A DNA stretch of 64,000 bases from Austropuccinia psidii (GCA_023105745.1 JALGQZ010000012.1:42897852-42961851), one strand, 5' to 3'; positions 43,538 to 56,429 are shown, counted from the first letter of the stretch. A program made the numbers and translations. Notes: generated by a model from the sequence alone, not told the origin.

Positions 43538-46500
43538 TTTTTTATTTTATCTTTACACATTCTCTCTTAATTTTGACGTAATTTGCCATAAATTACATTA
43601 AAACAACTTTATTCAATAAGTTGAGTTTATAAGCTATTTTTATTGTTGAATACAATAAGTTATATTTTTATTTTTCTCTAATTTCATCCATAAGAGAAAG
43701 CTCTTCAGACTCTGAGGCATCAAAGTATAGTATTGAAACTCAAACCAGCCCAGAACCAAGGGGCTTAATTACCAAAGAACCCTTTCAAGGTCAATCAAGT
43801 GAATTAAATTCATTTCTTAGTCCATTTTTTTTCATAAAATTGACTTGAAATTACTCCTACTAGAAGTGTAAGAAATTACTCCATACAATCAAATGGATCT
43901 GGACCAGGACATTCAAGTTAAAAATCCAAAAGACAAGGATGCCAGCCCAGAGGAGAGGCACAAACAGAGTATTCCAGAACTTCCACCAGTTTTCAACAGT
44001 TAGCCAGCACCTTTGACACGCATATATAGATTCCAGACCCTGACATAAATGCTATTCCTGTTCTCAGAACTGAATCATTTCCAACAGGAAGCAATAGAGA
44101 TATACCAGTCTCAGTAAAAGAACTGGTTTATGGAGGCAAAGCAGCAGGAGTGGGAGCTTCTGCCAAGTCTTTTTATAGGCACAATGAACTCTTATCTTCA
44201 AGTGAAGAAGCTCATTTGCCCAGAAAAGACAGAAGAAATTCTGGGAGGTTGGATGCCCATGTCTTGCAAGGGACAAGTCCAACAGATAAAAGCTTGGTTG
44301 AAAAATTAAAGCATGTTTTGAGAGGACTAGAAGAAGAAGTTGGCCCAAGGAAAGGACAACAGCCCAGTGGAAGCTCCCCAAGCCTCCACAAGCAAAAATA
44401 AGCCTCAAGCAAAGCCAAACAAGGACAAGAAAGCCCCAAACAGCCATCATAAGGGCAAGCAAAAGGGAAAGGGAAAGTCAAAATCCAAGTGGAACAATCC
44501 TTACCCACAGAATTACAGAACTCCCAAGAAAGAGAATACAGCCATAGACAATGTGTTCAATATGGCAAAAAACTCTGATGGAATTCAAAACCAAGGAGGA
44601 GAAAAGATTAACCAATCATTTCCAAAGAAGTAGACCTTTAAAAACTTGTAACTCAACTCATTTTGAAACTTATCATGAAGAAATTTTAGCCAAGTTTAAT
44701 CATTTTGAGTATATCTAACAGAAGTTGGGCAGGGAAATATTCCAAGTAAAAGAGTCACAAAAGACCATTATTGGTCTAGAAAATATATATAAAGGAAATA
44801 TCTTGTCTTTCACGCAAATTTTTGCAATAATTGAGACTCCAGTTACCTTACTCAATCAACCAGATGAAAACTCTATTTCTTTTACAACTAGAAAGTTGAA
44901 AGAATTAAGAATACAAGTTCAAAACTTGAAAAGCTCAACTGGAAACAATGCAGCTCTTTTGCAAGAACAATTGGAAAAAAGTGATAAAGCAAGACTTGAA
45001 TTGAAAGAAGATATTCAATCAAGTATTAATAATATATCACTGAAGAATGATTTGCCAAGACAGTCTACACCAATTGTTGACAAAAATGTGCTAACCTTGA
45101 ATACTGACTTAAATCATACAATTTCAAGCAATGCAGAAGTGGAGACTGCTTGTAATCTGAAAGAAATTCCAAGACTAGAAGAATGGCCAACCTTCAGTGG
45201 TAAAGGGAAATATAATCATAAGGAATTTATAAAAACAATTGACGTGTTTAAAGAAGACTTTAACATACCACATGAATACATAAGTGCCATATTACACTCC
45301 CTTTTTACCAAATCAGAAAAGAAATGGTATTAAAAAATGAGGAAAGACCATGGTAAAAATTCTTGGCCTTGGTGGAAAGAGCAAATTGTTTCTAAATGAG
45401 AAAATGATTCCTGGAGATTTAAAATGGAAAATTCTTTTGAAGAAGCCATTTTTAATATTGAAAGGGACAGGCCCATGTCTTGGTTTCTTAAACAGAAAGA
45501 CAGGTCAACTGATCTTCATCCTGATATGTCTGAAACAATGATTCATAAATGGATATTAAGAAAATGTGGTGGTGACCTTGAGAATGCTATAAGAAGAAGA
45601 TGTATTGAGCCTTTCTATACAGATGATTATGTAAATACCATGGAAGACATCACAACTAGGACAAAAATTGGAAGGAATTGGTATAAACCCCCAATGGACA
45701 ACAAAACCAGTGCCAAACCAATTCCAAAACCCAATAAACCACATGACAAAGCTCCTTTGAAATTTCATAAATGTGGAAGTATATCTCATTTGGCAAACAC
45801 TTGTCCCAAAAAGACAATAATAAATGAGATAGAAATAGATAAAGTCAAAGACACAAAAGAAACAAATAATGTATCTTTGCATGAAAGTGATTCTGAGGCT
45901 TTTGAAGAAGAGGAAATAACAGATGAACTTAGTAGCAAAAATATTAATGTTTCCTTTGAAGGAAAAGAGGTACATAGTCACTTACCAGAGGACAGTAATG
46001 AATGTATCAATCTCATACATGTGCAAGGTGCTAAAATGCAGAGAAACAAACCTGCCAGAGGTAAAGGTTATACAGCTTGAGCCTCTTGTATCACCAATAT
46101 TTTGATAAACAACAGAGAAGCCAAATGAAATCTTGACTCAGGTAGTTTTTGTACTTTTGTTAGAAAAGATTACCTTGACAGGATTTATACCAATTGGAAA
46201 GAAAGATCAATGCTAATTGAAGGTATAAAACTCAGAAGTGCTAGCCAAGATATGCACCCCTTGGGCATTTTCAAAGCAGCAATGATATTGGTTTTGACCT
46301 GCAGGAAGTATCAGATATAAAGTTGAATTTTTTGTTATTGATAATTGTATTTCACAACACTTTATACTTGGGAATTATTGCCTCAATATTTATAGAATTG
46401 ATATTAATAATCATAAAGACAGATATTTTACTATGGGGGAAAATAAAAGGCAAACATTTGCTTTTCCTCCAGAAAAAAGAGAAATGATTGTCATTGGACA

Positions 46501-47766
46501 AGTAAAGAATTTTAATAAAGAGAAATTTGTGTCATATCAGTTAATTGAAGCACAAATTAGTACTGAACTAAAATTAGAAATGAAAGAAGAACTTATTCAA
46601 ATTTTATTTCAATACAGAGAGGCCTTTGCTTCTGATAATGAACCACTTGGGGCTATCAAAGGCCATGAAGTGGACATTATTCTCAATGTGGAAAGACTTT
46701 TCCCTCCAATATTAATAAGAACACATTACCCAGCTAGCCCTAGGGCTAGATAAGAATTAAAAATTCATATTAATGAACTAATGAAACTGGGAGTTCTTAG
46801 AAAAGTTGGACACAATGAAGAAGTAGAAGTCACAGCTCCTGTAATCATTACTTGGTGTAATGATAAGTCAAGGATGGTTGGTGATTTTAGAGCATTGAAT
46901 ACCTACACTATTCCAGACAGTTATCCAATCCCTAGAATCCATGAGAATTCGACTCAATTATGCAAAGCAAAGTTTATCACTTGTATGGATGCTCCTCAAG
47001 GTTTCAATCAGAATGTTTAAACACCTCATGCTAGGAAATTATTAAGGATTATTTCTCATTGTGGTATTCATGAATACTTGAGGATGCCTTTTGGTGTCAA
47101 AAATGCACCCTCCCATTACCAAAGAATGATGAATACTGTTATGCCACATGAACTATCTGAGGGACAGTTAATCATTTATATTGATGACATTATCATTTGT
47201 TCAGAATCCTGGCAATTGCATTTAGAGAGAATTTCATTATGAATCATGAAAACTCTTCATGTGAAAATAAAAAAATCCCTTAAGAATTGTAATTTTGGGT
47301 TTCATGAGGTGAAGGCTCTGGGACATGTAGTATCAGGACTGAGCCTTGGTGTTGATAAAAATAAGGTTTCTGCAGCTTTACTGAAACAAATGGCCCACAA
47401 AAAAAATGAATGATGTCTTTCTTAGGGTTTGCCAGTTATTACAGACAGCACCTGAAATATTTTGCAATATATGCCAAATCATTGCACAGAATTTGTGATC
47501 AACAAGCTGTCTTTGAGCTGACACAAGAAAGAATTCAAGCATATGGAAAAATCAAGTATGCCTTGACTAATGCACCATTATTATTGATGGCAGATTGGAA
47601 ACTTCCTTTGAAGCTGTATATTGATGCATTTGGTGAAGGCCTAGGTTCAGCTCTTCATCAAGTTCAAATTGTAGGTGACAAGCCTTATGACAGTCCAATT
47701 TGTTTTATCTCAAGACAAATCAAATCTATTGAGGCTAGATATGGAGCTAGCCAAATTGAGTGCCTT
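43538..47766 (+). pseudogene. family A element A2, first part: leader, Gag, protease, RT, start of RNase H
   Basis: Aligns with A3 from its leader (43538 corresponds to about 50345) to mid RNase H. The Gag ATG of A3 is ATT here (about 43851). Gag pieces are ELLSSSEEAHLPRKDRRNS, EWPTFSGKGKYNHKEFIKTI, then FHKCGSISHLANTCP (one knuckle Cys is Phe). The protease DSG reads DSGSFCTF. RT keeps YIDDIIICSESW, but MDALKGF reads MDAPQGF and a stop follows. More than ten stops or frame changes. The element is cut at the GCCTT site by the A3 insertion and resumes at 58762. Its 5' LTR and outer leader are missing. Confidence 0.85.
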
Positions 47767-49945
47767 TGTGAGCCTGTGAGGTATGTATAACATACCCATA
47801 AGGCCACAAATGATTTTATAAACAATTAATTTTGTCTTAAACAGACTTTTTAGTTGAATTTAAAATAAAAAATGATAAAAAATAATTATAAATTTTTTTT
47901 GGATAAACAAAGTTATAATTATTATGTCATTTTTGGATTCTACACCAAAAATAACCTAGGGTACACCCATAGGGTGTTATACCCAAAAACACTTATTTCT
48001 TGTGTTATTGGAAGATTTAAGAATCTCATGGTACTAATGTAACTTTTTAACATTTTTTTAATTGTTAAATTTAAGCTTAAATAAGCTTAAATTTAAAGTT
48101 GCATAAGGTTAATGCAAACTTACCAAAATTTTAGTTAAAATTAAGGTGTGGTGTATATTTACTGAGTTGGCTAAGGATTTGCCATACAGAATGTAAATCC
48201 TGCGTGAGCTCAATTTAAAAGGGTTTAAGACCATAGTATGGCTTTAAATAAATAAATGGGCAAAATCCACACAAAAAGGTGGGACAAAGGAAAAAGACCA
48301 AATAGAGCTGGGGTACCCAACTTTTTGGATCTGCGATGATTCAATTAAGGTTGTCCACCTGTATTGGAGGATTTTCAACCTTATTTGAACTTTAAGATTA
48401 GACTTTGATCCAACCTTAAGGTTTAAACTGGTTTTATCCTAAATTGGACAGGAATTTCAAGCTGCCAAGAGGGTAAATCCCAATAAGCAGGCTTGGAATC
48501 AAGGTTTTAAGAACTTTCAAAGCTTAATCAAGCTTAAAAATCTTAAATAAGCTTAAAACTTCAAAGTTTCAATCATCAAAACCTTATCAAAACTTAAGGT
48601 TTTGTGTGTATTGCTATTTTCCACATAAAATAGCAATAACTTCAAAAATTCATTAAAAATCCAAATCTTAATGGATTTGCATGAAAATTTCACACATCTC
48701 AGAATTCAATATTATCTACATATAAATTAAATTTTAAGTATCTTTTAGAAATAAATTTCCAAGATAATTAGCCTGGAAATTTACTCTTTTAATTAAGCTC
48801 AAAGAAAATTATGATTTCTTCAAAAATTAATTAAAAATTGAGTTTAAGAGATTTTTGCTTGAAAATTTATTTTTAAGTTGTTCATGTGATGAACTTTAAT
48901 ATAAATAAACTTATTTTATATTAAATTTAAAATAATTGAACTAAATGAGGATTAAAGTTACTTGGAGTTAAGAATAACACTGCTAACTTTAAATTGGAAG
49001 TAAAAATAAGTTGCCTTAAGTTAAGAACTTAATTTTTAAGCATGGTTTTTCAGTTTTGACCTGAGCATGCCCTCTACATCCATTATGAATCATGAGAGCT
49101 GCTCTGTAGACATAAAAAGAGTCTTTTCATCACTGTTTTTGTCCAGATTTCCAGAATCAATCCAATCATATTAGAAATTTAACCAGGTAAAGTTTTATTA
49201 AATATAAAATCTTATTATTAAAAGTAATTCTTAAGTTATTTTTATTTCTTATTTATTAAATTAAAGAATTGAAGTCATAGAATTCAGATTATTGTTGTAA
49301 TCATCTATAATAAATTTTATTATATAAAATTATCATCTTAAATATCTTTTAAAATCCACAAATTCCTCTCAAAAACTCTTTAATCATAAATTTATAGTAT
49401 AAAAAGCTGTTTTATCTTTAAATTTATTGATTTCTGGCGTGTTTTTAACTTATAAATCTTTATTTAACATAATAACTGTTGTATTTGACTTGTTGTATTA
49501 AATAAATCTTATAAGTAAGTTTTTTTTTTCTAAAGTTCTATATATTTTTTATCTAATAATCGTTTTTTTATATAGAATTTTATTCTATAAAGAATTCTTT
49601 CTGCACAGTGTGTGTTTAATTCTTTTTTTATAAATAATATTTATATTATTTATAAGTGGTTAAATATTTATATTTTCCACGTGTAATTGTCTCATTAAGA
49701 GCTTTACACTTCTTATTGTTATAATTGTCAGTGACTATAACAATAATAGAATAATTATAATTTTTTATAATTATTATTTTTTTTTATAATAATAATTAAA
49801 TTTATTATTTTATATAATTATTTTTAATAATTATATTTAAATTTGTGGTTATAATATTTCATTATATTATATTTTTCTACTGAGGGCAGTCATAGTTTTC
49901 TTGATATTGCTACTATTATCAAGAGTTTCATAGACAAACCTTACA
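47767..49945 (+). mobile_element. A3 5' LTR, 2,179 bp
   Basis: Starts TGTGAGCCTGTGAGG and ends AAACCTTACA. Extremely AT-rich, with many AAGCTTAAA words. A perfect 9-bp inverted repeat ATTGTTATA/TATAACAAT at 49715-49744 is kept in the other family A LTRs. Confidence 0.9.
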
Positions 49946-49947
49946 TT

Positions 49948-49960
49948 TGGGGGCCTGGCC
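49948..49960 (+). promoter_or_regulatory. A3 primer binding site
   Basis: TGGGGGCCTGGCC, two bases after the LTR end. TGGGGGC suggests a tRNA-Pro-type primer. It is the same site as in family B. Confidence 0.8.
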
Positions 49961-50496
49961 GTGATTTTAAACCAATTTTTGGGACATAAATCATATTCTA
50001 GACCTTATTTTACTATTTTTTGACGTAAAATTGCCATATTTGTCTTAATATTGGCTTTTTTTGGACTTATCCCTTATAAATAATCTTTATAATATTAATA
50101 AAGTTATTTTTTCTTAAGAATATTGTTTGAAACAATATAGTATTGAGTGACTTGGAATAAATTTCTTTTGTCTAACTAGTGGCTTTTTCACATCACAGAC
50201 TTGAAATTTATTCTTTGAGTTATTCTAGTATAAAGTGAATAATAATACAATTTTGATTAATTAACTTGTAATTGCATAATCATTATTTCTTTAAAGAAAA
50301 TAATAAATCAAATAAAAAATCTTTAAAAATTAAAAAATCTCTACTAAAAACATTTTTTTCTTTTATCTTAGACATTTTTTCTTTACTTTTGACATAATTT
50401 GCCATAAATTAGATAAAAACAACTTTATTCAATAAGTTGAGTTTATAAGTTATTTTTATTATTTGTTTAAATAACTTATATTTTTAATATCTCTAG
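49961..50496 (+). other. A3 5' leader
   Basis: AT-rich non-coding leader. It ends with a pyrimidine-rich tract and TATCTCTAG (about 50488-50496), a plausible splice acceptor for the coding-like segment that follows. Confidence 0.5.
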
Positions 50497-50675
50497 TGTC
50501 TTCCATCAGAGAAAATTCTTCAGACTCTGAAGCCTCAGAATCCAGTATTGAAATTCAAACCAGCCCAGCACCAAGGGGTTTGATAACCAAAGAACCCTTT
50601 CAAGGTCCTGCAGGTGAATTCAATTCAATTTTACTCTATTTTTTATTAAAATTGACGTGAAATGACTCCTACTAG
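50497..50675 (+). other. conserved coding-like leader segment (50499-50613) and putative 62-nt intron (50614-50675)
   Basis: 50499-50613 is open and reads SSIRENSSDSEASESSIEIQ and onwards. The same segment is kept in A1 (-) and A2 (+) with mostly silent or conservative changes. No ATG precedes it. A GTGAAT donor at 50614 and a CTACTAG acceptor ending at 50675 would remove an in-frame TGA and the Gag ATG. That would join the segment in phase to the second frame over Gag (VEAITPSNQMDLDQDIP). The donor GT is kept in all three copies. Splicing is inferred. Confidence 0.45.
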
Positions 50676-53388
50676 AAGTGGAAGCAATTACTCCATCCAA
50701 TCAAATGGATCTGGACCAGGACATTCCAGCCACAAATCCAAAAAGCAAGAATGTCCTCCCAGAGGAGAGGCACAAATGCAGGATGCCAGAACTTCCACCA
50801 GTTCCCAAAGGTTAGCCAGCACCTTTGAACCTCTTCTTGAGAGTCCAGAAGCTGACCTAACTGCTATTGCTGTTAGACCTGAACCATTTCCAACAGGCAA
50901 CTGTGGAAATTTATCAATCCCAATGGAAAAACTGGTTCCTGGCGTCAAAACAACAAGAGTGGGAACTCCTTCCAAGTCTTTGGATAGGCACCATGAACTC
51001 TTATCTTCAAGTGAAGAAGTTCATGGGGCCAGAAAAGACAGAAGATCTTCTATTGGGTTGGACACCAATGTCTGTCAAAGGACAAGTCCAACAGATAAAA
51101 GCTTGGTGAAAAAACCAAAGCATGTTATCAGAGGATCAGAAGAAGAAGTTGGCCCAAGGCAAGGAAAACAGCCCAGTGGAAGCTCCTCAAGCATCCACCA
51201 GCAAAAATCCGCCTCAACAAGTGCCAAACAAGCCCAAGCAAGCTCCAAAAACCAACCAGAAGGGCAAGAAAAAGGCAAAGGGAAAGGCAAAGCCCAAATG
51301 GAACAAGCCTTACCCACAGAACTACAGAATTCCAAAGAAGGAAAAGACAGCCATGGACAATGTGTTCAATATGGCAAGAAATTTGATGGAATTCAAAAAC
51401 AAGGAGGAGGAAAGACTGAACCAATCCTTCCCAAAGAAATAGACCTTGTAAAGCTTGTAGCTCACTTTGAATCTTGTAATAAAGAAATTATGACAAAATT
51501 CAAAGAATTTGATTATGTCCAACATAAGTTGGGTAATGAGATTTTAAAAGTCAGAGAGAAGCAAAGCACCATTATTGGCCTTGAAAATGCTAATAAAGAC
51601 AATATTGTGTCTTTGACGCAAATTTGTGAGAGACTTGAGTCTAAAGTTACCTTACTCAATCAACCAGCTGAGAACTCAATTTCTTTTATAACTGGACAGT
51701 GAAGGGAATTGAAAATACAAGTTCAAAACTTGGGAAATTCAACTGGTCACAATGCAGCTCTTTTTCAAGAACAATTGGAAAAAAGTGACAAAGCAAGACT
51801 TGAACTGAAAGAAGATATTCAATCAAGTATTAATAATATATCACTAAAAAATGAATTACCAAGGCAATCCACACCAATTCTTGACAGAAATGTTCTTAAC
51901 TTGAATAATGAATCACATCATACAATTTCAAGTCATGAGGTGGAAACTGCTTGCAATTATAAGTTCATTCCAAGATTAGAGGAATGGCCAACCTTCAGTG
52001 GTGAAGGAGAATATAATCATATGGAATTTATGAGAACAATTGATATGTTTAAAGAAGACTTTAACATACCAGATGAATACATAAGTGCCAGATTACACTC
52101 ATTATTTACCAAATCAGCAAAGAAATGGTATTATAAAATGAGACAAGACCATGGTAAACATTCTTGGCCTTGGTGGAAAGAACAAGTTATTTCCAAATAG
52201 GCAAATGATTCCTAGAGATTTAGAATGGAAAATTCTTTTGAATAAGCCATTTTTAATATTGAAAGGGACAGACCCATGACTTGGTTTCTTAAACAGAAGG
52301 ACAGAATAACTGCCCTTCATCCTGATATGTCTGAATCAATGGTACATAAAAGGATATTGAGAAAGTGTGGTGGTGACCTTGAGCATGCTATAAGAAGCAG
52401 ATGTATTGAGCCTTGCTCTACAGAAGATTATATCAATGCTATGGAGGACATCACTACTAGAACAAAAATTGGAAGGAATTGGAATAAACCCCCAATAGAC
52501 AACAAGACTAGTGGAAAACCAATTTCAAAACCAAATAAACCACATGACAGACCTCCTTTGAAATGTCATAAATGTGGAAGTACATCTCATTTAGCAAACA
52601 CTTGTCCAAAAAAGACAAGAGTCAATGAAATAAATATTGAAAAAGTGGAAGACACAAAAGAAACTGATGTATCTTTACATGAAAGTGATTCTGAGCCTTC
52701 AGAAGAAGAAGAAGTATCAGAAGAACTTGGTATAGAAAATATTAATGTTTCTTTTGAAGTCACTGAGGTACACACCCACTTACCACAGTACAGTGATGAG
52801 TGTATGGATCTCATACATGTGCAAGATGCAAAGATGCAAAAAACCAAACCTGCCAGAGGTAAAGGTTATACAGCTGGGTCATCTTGTATCACCAATATTG
52901 TGATAAATAACACAGAAGCCAAGACACATTTTGACTCAGGTGCTTTTTGCACTTGTGTTGGAAAAGATTATCTTGACAAAATCTATACCAATTGGCAAGA
53001 CAAGTTAATGCCTATTGAAGGTATAAAATTCAGCAGTGCTAGCCAGAACATGCACCCTTTGGGTATATTTGAAGCAGCAATAATATTTCCTCATCCTGCA
53101 GGGAGTATAAGATTGAAAACTGAATTTGTTGTTATGAAAAATTGTACTTCACAACAATTTATACTTGGAAATGATTATCTCAATATCTATGGTATTGATG
53201 TTAATAATCATAAGGACAGGTATTTCACAATAGGGGCAAATAAAAGGCAAAAATTTGCTTTTCCTCTAGAGAAAAGAGAAATTAATGTCATTAAACAAGT
53301 AAAGAATATTAATAAGGACAAATTTGTGTCAAGTAAATTAATTGAAGCACAAATTAGTCCTGAATTGACACCAGAAATGAAGGAATAA
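50662..53388 (+). pseudogene. A3 Gag and protease (frame 1)
   Basis: Starts MTPTRSGSNYSIQSNGSG. The first ~270 residues are low complexity and basic. Next come a coiled-coil part, a capsid part (EWPTFSGEGEYNHMEFMRTI; YISARLHSLFTKSAKKWYYK) and a zinc knuckle CHKCGSTSHLANTC (CX2CX4HX4C, near 52564). The protease follows, with FDSGAFCTCVGKDYL (Asp codon at 52933) and ILGNDYLNIYGID. All of it is in one frame, broken by stops at 51700, 52198, in the short stretch before 52276, and at 53386. Gag and Pol are in the same frame, so the intact ancestor made a single polyprotein without a programmed frameshift. Confidence 0.85.
50678..51442 (+). pseudogene. second open frame overlapping A3 Gag (frame 2)
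   Basis: Frame 2 is open for long stretches over Gag: VEAITPSNQMDLDQDIP... to about 50811, 50864-51106, and 51110-51442. The last piece is strongly basic (KAKGKAKPKWNKPYPQNYRI) and ends NLMEFKNKEEERLNQSFPKK, stop. Its counterpart in A2 (44340-44633) is open and similar in protein sequence (NPYPQNYRTPKKENTAIDN). Frame 1 is also open here in A3. Either Gag switches frame in this region or two proteins are encoded. Three stops interrupt frame 2 in A3. Confidence 0.45.
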
Positions 53389-54161
53389 CTTATTGAAATT
53401 TTATTTCAATATAGAGAAGCCTTTGCTTCTGACAATGAACCACTTGGGGCTATCAAAGGCCATGAAGTGGACATCATGCTTAATGTCGAGAGACCTTCTC
53501 CTCCACTATTAAGAAGACCAGCTTACCCAGCTAGCCCTAGGGCTAGAGAAGCATTAGAAAGTCATATTAATGAACTAATGAAACTGGGAGTTCTTAGAAA
53601 AGTTGGACACAATGAGGAAGTGGAAGTCACAACTCCAGTGATCATTACTTGGCATAATGATAAGTCAAGGATGGTTGGTGATTTTAGAGCATTGAATACC
53701 TATACTATTCCGGACAGGTATCCAATCCCTAGAATCCATGAGACTTTGACTCAATTATCCAAAGCAAAGTTTATTACTTCCATGGATGCTCTTAAAGGCT
53801 TCTATCAGAATGTCTTAACACCTCATGCTAGGAAATTATTGAGAATAATTGCTCATTGTGGTATTTATGAATATTTGAGGATGCCTTTTGGTATTAAAAA
53901 TGCACCCTCTCATTATCAAAGAATGATGAATACCATATTCCCACATGAATTATCAGGGGGATGGTTAATCATCTATATTGATGACATTATCATTTGTTCA
54001 GAAACCTGGCAATTACATTTAGAAAGACTTTCATTAATACTTAAAAAAATTCTACAAGTGAACATGAAAATTTTTCTTAAAAAAGTAATTTTGGGTTTCA
54101 TGAGTTAAAAGCTCTAGGACATGTAGTTTCAGGACTAAGCCTTGGTGTTGATAAAAACAAA
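53389..54161 (+). pseudogene. A3 reverse transcriptase
   Basis: In frame with Gag. Motifs in order: EPLGAIKGHEVDIML, RRPAYPASPRAREALESHI, GVLRKVGHNEEV, VGDFRALNTYTIPDRYPIPR, KFITSMDALKGFYQNVLTP (first catalytic Asp), YEYLRMPFGIKNAPSHYQRM and IIYIDDIIICSETW (YIDD codons at 53974-53985). The catalytic residues are intact. A 1-nt deletion in an A-run near 54075-54085 shifts the frame, giving KKVILGFMS and a stop where A2 reads NCNFGFHEVKALGH. Confidence 0.9.
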
Positions 54162-54790
54162 GTGGCTGCAGTTTTACTGAAACAAATGCCCCAGAACAAA
54201 AAAGAAATGATGTCTTTCTTAGGATTTGCCAGTTATTACAGGCAACACCTTAAAGATTTTTCAATCCATGCCAGATCATTATACAGAATTTGTGATCAAC
54301 AAACTGTTTTTGAAATGACACAGGAGAGAATTCAAGCATATGATAAAATCAAGTATGCCTTGACCAATGCACTATTATTATTGATGCCAGACTGGAAACT
54401 TCCTTTCAAGCTGTATATTGATGCATGTGGTGAAGGCTTAGGAGCTGCTCTTCATCAAGTTCAAATTGTCAATGACAAGCCTTATGAAGGTCCAATTTGT
54501 TTTATTTCAAGACAAATTAAACCTACTGAGGCCAGATATGGAGCTAGCCAAATGGAGTGCCTTTGCTTTGTTTGGGCTCTGGAAAAACTTCACTACTATC
54601 TTGATGGCAGTGTGTTTGAAGTAATTACTGATTGTAATGCAGTAAAATCACTCCTTAACATGAAAACTCCAAACAGACACATGTTAAGATGGCAGATTGC
54701 TATACAGGAGTATAGAGGCAATATGACCATAGTACATAAAGCTGGAAATATTCACAAGAATGCTGATGGCTTAAGTAGATGGGCATTACC
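54162..54790 (+). pseudogene. A3 RNase H
   Basis: In the shifted frame: [18 protein letters not shown] (thumb/connection), [19 protein letters not shown] (first Asp), [21 protein letters not shown] (catalytic Glu), [15 protein letters not shown] (Asp) and [13 protein letters not shown] (final Asp). All four acidic positions look intact. It degrades the RNA strand during reverse transcription. A downstream linker ([18 protein letters not shown]) leads to integrase. Confidence 0.9.
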
Positions 54791-56429
54791 CAATACACCT
54801 GACAACCCTGCCTATGTTCCTACAAGTGCAGAACCTCAAATTCCAATTGAAGGAATTAATATCACAGATGTTGGAACAGAATTCTTTGGAGAAGTTAGAG
54901 AAAGCTATAAGCAAGATAAGGATTGTCATATTCTTACTGCTCTACTTGATAAAGATTGCAAAGATGCAGCATTGGCTAATTCTTTGGATGATATTTGGAA
55001 AACATCTTATGATAATGGAAGGATCCATTTGTTTGATGGTATACTGTATCATAGATCTAAACACACATGTGTCATGGTCCTATGTAGTAGAATGTTGATT
55101 AACACGATATTACTAGAATGCCATGATAACATTTATTCTGGACATCTTTCTGAAGACAGAACAATGGAAAGAATTAAAACATGTGCCTGGTGGCCATCTT
55201 GGAGAAAAGATGTCATTGAGTACTGTCATAGTTGTGATAGATGCCAAAAAGCCAATGAAGCTACTGGTAAAAGATTTGGTTTAATGATCCATATTCAAGA
55301 ACCAAGTACCCCATGGGAAGTGGTTCACATGGATTGGGTAACTGCCTTACCACCTGGAGGTGATTAAAGCTACAATGCATGTCTTGTTATTGTAGACAGA
55401 TATAGCAAAACACCAATCTTTTTACCATGTCATAAGGATGACACAGCTATGGATACAGATCTTTTGATCTGGAATAGAGTAATATCCCATGCTGTTCTCT
55501 TTAAAAACATCATTAGTGAAAGAGACCCAAAATTCACATCAGCCTTATGGACTAATTTACATAAGCTTTTGGGTACAAAACTATCATTTTCAACAGCCTA
55601 CCATCCACAAACAGATGGGCTGGCAGAAAGAATGATTGAAACCCTTGAGGACATGATCAGAAGATTTTGTGCTTATGGCCTCGAGTTTAAAGATTCTGAT
55701 GGCTTTACCCATGATTGGTGTACTCTTATACCAGCATTGGAATTAGCCTACAAGACCTCTATCCATGCTACAACAGGCAAGACTCCTGCAATAATGGAAA
55801 AAGGATGGAACCCCAAACTTCCAGTTGATACTTTGAAAAAAGATCTGGTTGACATTCATCCAACTGCTTCAAGCTTCAAGCTACTGCTTGATAAAGGGAG
55901 ACATCATTCAAATCAAAGCATGAATGATGCCTTTGAATATGCTAAGCAGAAATGGAATAAGAGTCATAAAACACCAGAATTCAAAGTAGGGGACTTAATA
56001 CTAGTTTCAACCTTGAACTTTAATAATATTAAAGGTCCAAAGAAATTGAATGATTCCTTTACAGGACCATTTATTATTAAGGCCCTTCATGGGACAAATG
56101 CAGTACAAGTAGAACTGTCAGGAGAGTTAGGAAACAAACACCCAACTTTTCCTGTCAGTCTTGTAAAACATTACACATCAAGTGATAAGGAATTATTTCC
56201 TTTGAGAAATGAAACACCCTTAGAGGTACCCCCACTTGATCTAAGTGAGGAAAAGAAAGTACTAAAAGTCTTAAAAGAAAGAAGACTTAGGGGTAAAAAT
56301 GAAAGAGAGTACTTAGTCAGGTACAAAAATCCACAACATGAAGATGAATGGATTGAAGAAAGTAAAATACCTGATTCCCAAAAGTTTCTCAGAAGATTCA
56401 GACATGAGAGAAGACCAATTCCTCAGTAA
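54791..56429 (+). pseudogene. A3 integrase and C-terminal chromodomain-like region
   Basis: Linker, then zinc domain [20 protein letters not shown] with CHSCDRC, then the core: [14 protein letters not shown] (first Asp), [17 protein letters not shown] (second Asp) and [20 protein letters not shown] (catalytic Glu). One TAA at 55365 interrupts [17 protein letters not shown] without a frame change. After the GPY/F-like [20 protein letters not shown], a chromodomain-like end reads [40 protein letters not shown] and [14 protein letters not shown]. The frame ends with TAA at 56427. Confidence 0.9.
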
